Source: CAYVFC01 sp964450715 (GTDB lineage Bacteria; Myxococcota_A; Polyangia; Polyangiales; JAFGIB01). From it: DNA of 19,000 nucleotides. The stretch covers positions 1 to 19,000 of the forward strand of contig CAYVFC010000149.1 in the NCBI GenBank assembly GCA_964450715.1, in the 5' to 3' direction. Numbering within the stretch: the first letter of the stretch is position 1; each line of letters starts with the position of its first letter. The position numbers and the translations under genes were made by a program. Below are positions 13,730-19,000 of the stretch, in pieces. The notes under the pieces were generated by a model. That model worked only from the letters and a program-made list of their open reading frames with translations. It was not told the DNA's origin and did no database searches.

Positions 13730-14731
13730 ATGCATTTTCTACTGCGCTACGCCCGTGAACGAGCCGCTCGGATTTATCATCGTATCGGGGTCGAGCGGAA
13801 TCGGCGTTTTCTCAATCGTCTGGGGGTTGACGGCGAGGGACGCCTTCAGCCGATCTTTGTCATCGGCCCTCCTCGGACGGGCTCGACGCTGTTCTATCAG
13901 GGGATGACCCATTACTTCGATTTCTGCTACTTCACAAACGAGATGATGCGTCATCCATACGACTTGGCGCTATACGTTCACCGAGCGAGGCCCGATCTGG
14001 GTCACGCCTCGGATTTCGTAAGTCGGCACGGAATGGCGGCAGGGAAGACCGCGCCCCACGAGGGGTATCCCTATTGGCGTCGATTCTATCCCCGGACGGC
14101 CCACGACTACGTCGAACGCCACGGTTTGTCGGAAGGGGAAGAAAGGGAGATCCGCCAGACGGTCGAGTTTCTAGAGGCGGCATACGGCAAGCCTTTTCTG
14201 GCGAAGAATATGGAGATGAGCCTGCGACTGCGATCACTCCAGAAGGTGTTTCCTCGCGCGGTATACCTGATCATGAAGCGTGACCCCCGCGGGACAGCCT
14301 CGTCGATCATCGGCGCGCGACTTCGGACCTCCGGGGCGCGCGACCCGTGGTGGTCAATGCAGCCCGTCGAATATCCGGACCTTTGCAGACGAGATGTAGC
14401 GACGCAGCTGGCCGGCCAACTCCTGGGAGTCTATCGAGCTATCTACGAAGATCTGTCGGACGATTCGAGGCGGCGAACGGCAGCCGTGTGGTACGAAGAT
14501 TTTTGCTTGAATCCCAAAAACGAATTGGAGAAGATCGGGGCGTTCTTACGCCAGATGGGGCTGAACGTACAACGGACGGGCAGGGATATGCCCGAATCCT
14601 TCGCGATTAAACGAGAATATATGCTCGACGCCTCAGAAATGTCTAAATTCATTAAGATCGTCGAAGACGATGGTTTGTTTCGCGAGCACCTCGAGTTTCG
14701 CCTCGATAAGCTATCTAAGGTTCGAGGTTGA
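13730..14731 (+). CDS. Sulfotransferase family protein (PAPS-dependent)
   Basis: This predicted 333-aa cytosolic enzyme would transfer sulfate from PAPS to an acceptor, here most plausibly a sugar of the glycan under construction. The 5'-phosphosulfate-binding loop PIFVIGPPRTGSTLFYQGM is at residues 41-59 (P-loop-like GPPRTGST at 46-53). The 3'-phosphate-binding strand-helix LIMKRDPRGTASSIIGAR is at about 180-197, with R184 and S192 in the expected positions. VWYEDFCLNPKNELEKIGAFL near residue 255-275 matches the usual late helix of the family. Start ATG 13730; no strong Shine-Dalgarno. A long basic N-terminal helix (RYARERAARIYHRIGVERNRR) may be a membrane-surface anchor. It begins a plus-strand block with the ATP-grasp, PHP and methyltransferase genes. 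The acceptor is unknown; related enzymes also sulfate lipids and peptides. Confidence 0.85.
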   Translation: MHFLLRYARERAARIYHRIGVERNRRFLNRLGVDGEGRLQPIFVIGPPRTGSTLFYQGMTHYFDFCYFTNEMMRHPYDLALYVHRARPDLGHASDFVSRHGMAAGKTAPHEGYPYWRRFYPRTAHDYVERHGLSEGEEREIRQTVEFLEAAYGKPFLAKNMEMSLRLRSLQKVFPRAVYLIMKRDPRGTASSIIGARLRTSGARDPWWSMQPVEYPDLCRRDVATQLAGQLLGVYRAIYEDLSDDSRRRTAAVWYEDFCLNPKNELEKIGAFLRQMGLNVQRTGRDMPESFAIKREYMLDASEMSKFIKIVEDDGLFREHLEFRLDKLSKVRG

Positions 14732-14824
14732 TAGGTCGATGTGGCGGTTCCGGAGGCGCTGTTTTACTGAGCTGGCGACAGGCGAATCCCGGTCAACGCC
14801 CCGAATCGGCTATCGCGGAGGGGT

Positions 14825-15931
14825 ATGAGAATCCTCGTAACCGATCCTACCTACAAACACACGTTGGCGCTGGTTCGTTACCTGCGCGCCTCTCGGCCGG
14901 ATTGCGATATCGTAGGTGTTCAGGAAGAGCGTCGGCGTTTTACCGCCTGGGCCTATGAAGATCACTTCTCGGCGGTCGAGTATCGCGCTCTCGAGGATTG
15001 TCTTGACGAGGATAATTTTGACCTCGTGATACCCGTATCGGCTCGTGCCGTTCGCATCGTAGCCGCACACCGCACCAGCAAGAAGGTCGTCCCGGAGCTA
15101 GAGGTGATCGAGCTATGTCTTAATAAGCGAAAGACGCTCGAGTTGGCGGCGAGCATCGGAGTGCCGATTCCCCGGACACACCGGGTCGATCGCCTCGAGG
15201 ATCTGGAGACAACAAAGATCGGTTTTCCCTGCGTGGTAAAGGCGACATGGGAAGCGGGAGCTAATATCGTTGCCTACCCGGAGAACAAGGTGCAGTTGGC
15301 GACGTACGCGGAATCAATCCGGCAGCACGCTAGCCAGGAAAAGGCTTTTCCCATCGTTCAGGAGTATGTGGACGGGTACGGAAGCGGTTTTTTTGCCTTC
15401 TATCAGGGAGGTGCCCTGAAACGCTGGTATATCCACCGGAGGATCCGAGAAATACCGGCAACCGGAGGAGCGAGTTGCTGCGCGCGAACGGATTTCGACC
15501 CGTTGGTCTTCGAGTACGGCAAGAGGATTCTGGACAGACTGCACTGGAACGGCGTGGCGATGGTCGAGTTCCGCCACGAAAAGAGCACGGGGCAACCGAA
15601 GTTGATGGAAGTCAATCCCAAGTTTTGGGGGTCCCTGGAACTGGGGCTGACGGCCGGTATCAACTTCGGCGACCTGTTGGTCCGATGCATCGAAGGCGAA
15701 GATGTCGCGCAGATCCTCGACCCAAATGGTTATCGCCGTATTCAGTTCATATGGCCGGTAGATGGAGACCTGGAGCACATCTTATTAACCGGGAAGTTAT
15801 GGCTTTTGGCGGACTATTTTCGTTCCGGTACTCAGACGAATATCCGGACCAATCGCCTGGCGGTCAATGCTGTCAAGACCGGTAGCCTCACCGTTAATGT
15901 TCTGAAGCGCTTGATGAGTAGGTCGTCTTGA
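14825..15931 (+). CDS. ATP-grasp ligase-like protein
   Basis: This 368-aa cytosolic protein has the three-part ATP-grasp layout. An N-terminal Rossmann-like domain (MRILVTDPTYKHTLALVRYL, DLVIPVSARAVRIV) comes first. The ATP-binding lysine is in GFPCVVKATWEAG (K139), followed by the hinge VQEYVDGYGSG (178-188), AMVEFRHE (E248) and the metal-binding LMEVNPKFWGSLELG (E262, N264). This subgroup resembles carbamoyl-phosphate-synthase-like/D-aspartate-ligase-like proteins. Such enzymes join a carboxylate to an amine or other nucleophile via an acyl-phosphate. In this setting, attaching an amino acid or similar group to a sugar is plausible but unproven. The start has a good Shine-Dalgarno (GGAGGGGT) directly before ATG 14825. 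Its TGA overlaps the PHP gene's TTG (TTGA), so the two are likely translationally coupled. Confidence 0.88.
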   Translation: MRILVTDPTYKHTLALVRYLRASRPDCDIVGVQEERRRFTAWAYEDHFSAVEYRALEDCLDEDNFDLVIPVSARAVRIVAAHRTSKKVVPELEVIELCLNKRKTLELAASIGVPIPRTHRVDRLEDLETTKIGFPCVVKATWEAGANIVAYPENKVQLATYAESIRQHASQEKAFPIVQEYVDGYGSGFFAFYQGGALKRWYIHRRIREIPATGGASCCARTDFDPLVFEYGKRILDRLHWNGVAMVEFRHEKSTGQPKLMEVNPKFWGSLELGLTAGINFGDLLVRCIEGEDVAQILDPNGYRRIQFIWPVDGDLEHILLTGKLWLLADYFRSGTQTNIRTNRLAVNAVKTGSLTVNVLKRLMSRSS

Positions 15932-16641
15932 GCTGGTTTATCGGACATATTCATACTTGGTATTCTTACGACAGCCTGACCCGTCCGGCGGCGATCGTGG
16001 AGTACGCTCGTGGACGCGGCCTGGATTACCTTGTGATCTGCGATCACGATGATGTTTCGGGTTCCCTGGCCGCCGCCGCCTACGCGAAAAAAATGCGGTA
16101 CGATATCGATATCCCGATGGCGGCGGAATATGCAACAGAAGTCGGGGATATCATCGTGGTCGGCAATCACGACCCTTTTGCGAAACCGTTGCAGCAGCCA
16201 GTCCTTTGTCGAATAGCCAAGGAGCGCGGATGCCAGGTGATTCTGCCTCATCCGTTCACATCGCACTACCTTTCGAGGATAGATTTCACGCACCTGGACT
16301 ACATCGAGGTGTTCAATTCGCGCTGCAGTTCTACCGAGAACGGCGAAGCTGAGAGGTTGGCGCGCGAAAAAGGCAAGCGTCCCTTTTTCGGCGCGGATGC
16401 CCATTTTATCAGGGACCTGTCGAACGCTATTTGTTGGTATGATGGCTCCGATCCCTTCGCAGGAGAAATGAGGCTGTTATCCAGTCGCGCTACCGACGCC
16501 TCCAGCGTGGCGCTCTCGCAAACGATAAAAGGTATCAGGAAGGGGGACTTGAAGCTCGTAGCCAATTCAAGCCTACGGCTGCTGTCAACCGGTGTAAAAA
16601 CATACCAGAACAAGAATGCTCGTGCTGGAAAGGGTCATTGA
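15928..16641 (+). CDS. PHP-domain metal-dependent phosphoesterase
   Basis: This predicted 237-aa cytosolic hydrolase has the PHP (polymerase and histidinol phosphatase) fold. Metal-ligand candidates appear in family order: H7 and H9 in IGHIHTWYSYDS, D39-H40-D41 in VICDHDDVSG, E67 in PMAAEYATEVGD, H108 in ILPHPFTSHYL, and D157/H159 in FFGADAHF. It is somewhat shorter than average but all motifs are present. Start is TTG at 15928, sharing TTGA with the stop of the ATP-grasp gene, with TAGG seven bases upstream. The overlap and co-orientation suggest it acts in the same step, for example removing a phosphate from the product or from the nucleotide by-product; this is inference. The C-terminal about 60 residues are polar and of unknown role. 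Confidence 0.87.
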   Translation: MSWFIGHIHTWYSYDSLTRPAAIVEYARGRGLDYLVICDHDDVSGSLAAAAYAKKMRYDIDIPMAAEYATEVGDIIVVGNHDPFAKPLQQPVLCRIAKERGCQVILPHPFTSHYLSRIDFTHLDYIEVFNSRCSSTENGEAERLAREKGKRPFFGADAHFIRDLSNAICWYDGSDPFAGEMRLLSSRATDASSVALSQTIKGIRKGDLKLVANSSLRLLSTGVKTYQNKNARAGKGH

Positions 16642-16716
16642 CTGCGGCTTTCGAGAGGCTAGAGTGTCAGGCTTGGAGTAAGAACGGTACGGCTGCGTAT
16701 CTAGAAAGCATCGGAT

Positions 16717-17358
16717 ATGATTCGAGAAGCGATTAAGAAGATGCTCATTCCTCTGTACCGACTTTCGACGGCCGGGCTGTCGAAAGGGCCGCAAATCACA
16801 CGTTATTACATGTATAAGCGTCTTTCTAGCTATTGTAGACGGAGAGATAGAAGGGAGAGGGTGCTGTCCGTTAGCAATTCTGGCGTGTTGGGCAGACTGT
16901 TGGGATACAGAGAAGAACAAATTACCGACGTAGCTTTTCCGGAATATAATATGCTCGAATTACCGTTTGCCGATGGGGAGTTTGATGCGGTTGTTAGCGA
17001 TCAGGTCCTTGAACACGTCGAAGGTAATCCGCAGGCTGCAATAAATGAAACGTTCAGGGTGCTGAAACCGGGCGGAATAGCCTTACACACGACTTGTTTT
17101 TTTTTACCACGACACAACTATCCGAGTGATTTCTGGAGATTTACGCCGGAAGCGCTACGATTGCTGGTCGCCAAACATGGAGAAGTGATAGATGTGGGGG
17201 GTTGGGGGCATCCGTACGTCTATCTTTATTTCGCTCTCGGATTGCGTTACTTACCCATCCCGGATGCAACTTGGCATCCGGCGAATTGGATGGCGAATAA
17301 GAACGACAGCCTCTTTCCCATCTCGACGTGGATCTTGGCCAAGAAGAGCGACACGTAG
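16717..17358 (+). CDS. Class I SAM-dependent methyltransferase (Methyltransf_11-like), divergent motif I
   Basis: This 213-aa protein belongs to a methyltransferase group seen in polysaccharide loci. The C-terminal parts of the fold are clear: DVAFPEYNMLELPFADGEFD (71-90), AVVSDQVLEHVEGNP (91-105), ETFRVLKPGGIALHTTCF (111-128), then PSDFWRFTPEALRLL and WHPANW. Motif I is odd: where GxGxG is expected there is LSVSNSGVLGRLLG (50-63). This also occurs in related EPS-cluster proteins as I recall them, so activity is not excluded. A basic N-terminal stretch (RRRDRRERVL) precedes it. Start ATG 16717; Shine-Dalgarno is weak. This gene is the most AT-rich in the window, and codons 127-130 contain a T9 run (17097-17105). 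Likely role: O- or N-methylation of a sugar; the target is unknown. Confidence 0.8.
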   Translation: MIREAIKKMLIPLYRLSTAGLSKGPQITRYYMYKRLSSYCRRRDRRERVLSVSNSGVLGRLLGYREEQITDVAFPEYNMLELPFADGEFDAVVSDQVLEHVEGNPQAAINETFRVLKPGGIALHTTCFFLPRHNYPSDFWRFTPEALRLLVAKHGEVIDVGGWGHPYVYLYFALGLRYLPIPDATWHPANWMANKNDSLFPISTWILAKKSDT

Positions 17359-17499
17359 GTTGAAACAACGCGAGCACGGCGTAATAGGTCGCGGACGGCT
17401 GGAGCCGTACCGGGTCGGGGGGCGGAACTTACCGGAGCCGTTTGGGTGCGCTGGTTGTCGCTTCCTTTCCTTTGGAAGAGCTGCTGGTGGGGATGCCCC
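17359..17499. other. Convergent intergenic gap, no clear terminator
   Basis: The gap lies between the methyltransferase and the convergent glycosyltransferase. It contains a near-perfect short palindrome ACGGCT-GG-AGCCGT (about 17394-17407) and weak hairpins CTTCC/GGAAG (about 17461-17477) and GGGG/CCCC (about 17489-17499). None has a U-tract, so I cannot name a terminator. Confidence 0.4.
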
Positions 17500-18606
17500 C
17501 TAACAGGCACGAGGGCCCCTTACAACCGCCTCGATGATCTCAGCCATTTGTGGTGCGGTCACCCTCACCGAGAACCTGTCTTCAACGGTCTTTCTGGCGA
17601 GCTTACCCACCCGTCTTCTCGTCGTGGGATTGCGTATCAGCTCCCGCAAACGGGCTTCCCACTCCTCGTTCTCGTCGGGTAGATAACCATCGGTACCGTC
17701 GGTCACGATGTCGGTGTTGGCGCCCACCGGCGAGGCGAGGGCGGGTATCCCCAGGGCCATATATTGTATAAGCTTGCCGCCGCACTTGCCGCGCTCCCAG
17801 GGGGTGTCGGGGAGCGGCATCAGACCGATGTCGAAGTCGGCGAGGTCGGCCATCATCGTGTCCATGCTCCAGAGGCGGTACTCGACCTCGACGCCGGGTA
17901 CTTTGATCTCGAAAATGTTGCTGCTTCCGACGATTTTCAGCCTGAAGTTTTCCGTAGACGCGAGACGGGAAAGCACCGGTGTCAGGCGTTTCAGCGAAGG
18001 AGTGGTCGCCCAGGCGCCGATCCAGCCGATAACCACGGGGTAGCGGTCGAAAACTTTCTTTACCGGATAGATATCGGTATCGACGACGGTAGGTAGGAGC
18101 GATACGCGATCGTTATATTGCTTTGCATAGTCGAATAAAACCCGGCTGCCGGCCGTAATATGTGCCGCCTTTTCGGCGACCCTGGCAAAATTTTCGGGTT
18201 TGCGAAGAACGCTCCTCCAGTCTCGATAGTGGGTGGGCTCGACGTAGACGGCGTCGTCGAAGTCCAGGATAAAGCGGGGGTTGAGCTTGTGAGCGATCTC
18301 TTCGAAAAACGGGGTGAAGAAGGGGAATACTTCCCGGTGAACAAGTAGGGCGTCGAACCTACCGAATTGCGGTAGCTCGACGGTCAGTCTTCTCAGAAGA
18401 GCCTTTGAAAGAAGTGTCGCCTTCCGCGCCGTGTTGAACGGGCCGTAGGTGTTCTTGATATCGTGAAGCCGAGAGGGGATCGAAGGCCAGAAGGTCGGGC
18501 GGATCCCCCGGTTTCCTAAATAGGGGAAGTACTGAACCAGGCGCTGTCTTGCGCTCTGGTTTTCTACGGGAAGGTGCGCTAGGCAAAGAAGGTTGATCTC
18601 CGACAC
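17500..18606 (-). CDS. Glycosyltransferase, GT4-like (GT-B fold)
   Basis: This predicted 368-aa cytosolic glycosyltransferase has the classic N-terminus INLLCLAHLPVENQSARQR. Mid-protein it has FILDFDDAVYVEPTHYRDW and AHITAGSRVL. The C-terminal donor half contains VIGWIGAWATTPSLKRL, LKIVGSS and WERGKCGGKLIQYMALG followed by PALASPVGANTDIV. I start at GTG 18606, which gives the family-like beginning and a 72-bp divergent gap to the DUF362-type gene. ATG 18657 adds 17 residues that do not look like the family, and a still longer reading would run through the coding sequence of the divergent gene. Neither start has a well-placed Shine-Dalgarno; TAAGGAGG at about 18634-18641 is too far from GTG 18606. 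The gene converges on the methyltransferase gene across a 141-bp gap. Confidence 0.85.
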   Translation of the reverse strand: MSEINLLCLAHLPVENQSARQRLVQYFPYLGNRGIRPTFWPSIPSRLHDIKNTYGPFNTARKATLLSKALLRRLTVELPQFGRFDALLVHREVFPFFTPFFEEIAHKLNPRFILDFDDAVYVEPTHYRDWRSVLRKPENFARVAEKAAHITAGSRVLFDYAKQYNDRVSLLPTVVDTDIYPVKKVFDRYPVVIGWIGAWATTPSLKRLTPVLSRLASTENFRLKIVGSSNIFEIKVPGVEVEYRLWSMDTMMADLADFDIGLMPLPDTPWERGKCGGKLIQYMALGIPALASPVGANTDIVTDGTDGYLPDENEEWEARLRELIRNPTTRRRVGKLARKTVEDRFSVRVTAPQMAEIIEAVVRGPRAC

Positions 18607-18678
18607 GGTTGCACCGTTGGGAAGGGTGTCGTTTAGAGCCTCCTTAGGGTGTACCATATTCGCAAGAGGAAACGGGAG
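18607..18678. promoter_or_regulatory. Short divergent promoter region
   Basis: Only 72 bp separate the glycosyltransferase (minus) and the DUF362-type gene (plus), so both promoters must overlap here or lie inside the coding starts. On the plus strand AAGAGGA (18664-18670) is a good ribosome binding site for ATG 18679. I see no clear -35/-10 pair. TAAGGAGG on the minus strand (about 18634-18641) is a strong Shine-Dalgarno-like sequence without a well-placed start codon. Confidence 0.35.
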
Positions 18679-18975
18679 ATGAATGAAAGCGGCGCGTTCG
18701 ATGGAGCGTGGAAGAAGCGTATCGCTGTCGACGAGAAGAGGTGGTTTTCGGTCGAGAAGACGGACCGCGTCGGGCAGATCCGTTCTTTTGTCGAGGAGAG
18801 CTTGCAGGAAGCGGCTTCGGCGCCCCAAGCCGTGGTTGTCAAGGCGAACCTGAACCGCGACCTGATGGCGCTAACGGGCAACTCGGTCGATTTCAGGGTG
18901 CTGGGGCAGCTCTTCTCGGTCCTGAGGGACATGGGCGTGAAAGAGATGGCTAATTCCGGATTTCTCAACGGCTGA
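18679..18975 (+). pseudogene. DUF362-type protein, N-terminal part, early stop
   Basis: The 98-residue reading resembles the N-terminus of DUF362 proteins: a helical lead-in (VGQIRSFVEESLQEAA), then VVVKANLNRDLMALTGNSVD, where family members have a VxxKPNLN-like strand, and FRVLGQLFSVLRDMGVKEMA. Full DUF362 proteins are about 300 aa or more, but an in-frame TGA stops this at 18973-18975, just after NSGFLNG. A different frame (CTG AAA AGA GCA ATA...) is open from 18972 to the window end and reads on plausibly (LKRAIRGKT), so a frameshift, sequencing error or true truncation is possible. ATG 18679 has AGAGGA nine bases upstream. Related proteins occur in several surface-glycan loci; function is not established. 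Confidence 0.55.
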
Positions 18976-19000
18976 AAAGAGCAATAAGGGGGAAGACGGC

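Noticed and set aside
17390..17499. Intrinsic terminators between the converging methyltransferase and glycosyltransferase
   Set aside because: Several short hairpins exist, but none is followed by a T-run on either strand.

Overview
The window comes from a GC-rich, Gram-negative bacterium. The Gram-negative call rests on a signal-peptide protein with an outer-membrane beta-barrel C-terminus (240-902) and on a polyprenol-linked surface-polysaccharide gene set. The phylum cannot be fixed from sequence alone. A GYD-domain protein and dispersed 'GTCATTTCGACCGAAGGGAG'-type intergenic repeats fit a deltaproteobacterial- or acidobacterial-grade environmental organism, but this is only an impression.

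Layout. (1) 1-1565 is a backbone-like region on the minus strand: a 194-bp MITE-like palindromic element (46-239), an outer-membrane beta-barrel gene, an array of dispersed repeat halves and a GYD-domain gene. (2) 1566-3614 is a large polytopic membrane protein whose stop codon lies in another repeat/hairpin element. (3) 3946-9492 is a plus-strand run of a UDP-glucuronate decarboxylase (UDP-xylose synthase), a polyprenyl glycosylphosphotransferase that starts glycan assembly, a GT39/ArnT-like membrane glycosyltransferase and a GT4-type glycosyltransferase. (4) 9493-10027 is an AT-richer regulatory-looking gap with two clean palindromes. (5) 10028-11326 is a neutral-ceramidase-like hydrolase, converging on a minus-strand Wzx-type flippase (11305-12828) preceded by an unrecognised gene that touches it by one base. 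(6) 13730-17358 is a plus-strand tailoring block: sulfotransferase, ATP-grasp ligase, PHP phosphoesterase (translationally coupled to the ATP-grasp gene) and a methyltransferase. (7) 17500-18606 is a minus-strand GT4 glycosyltransferase, divergent from the start of a DUF362-type gene that meets an early stop at 18975.

Together the genes from about 3.9 kb onward describe an accessory exopolysaccharide, capsule or O-antigen locus: sugar-nucleotide supply (UDP-xylose), lipid-carrier priming, glycosyl transfer, flipping and decoration (sulfate, an ATP-grasp-made linkage, methyl). No Wzy polymerase, Wza/Wzc export system or regulator is recognisable here. Base composition becomes visibly more AT-rich and CTA codons more frequent after about 6.4 kb, most strongly in the methyltransferase, and strands switch repeatedly, as expected for a mosaic, horizontally shuffled locus.

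The least explained parts are the palindromic element at 46-239, the frameshift-like start of the gene at 12828-13298, the sulfotransferase/ATP-grasp/PHP/methyltransferase block, and the soluble-looking ceramidase-like protein inside a glycan locus.
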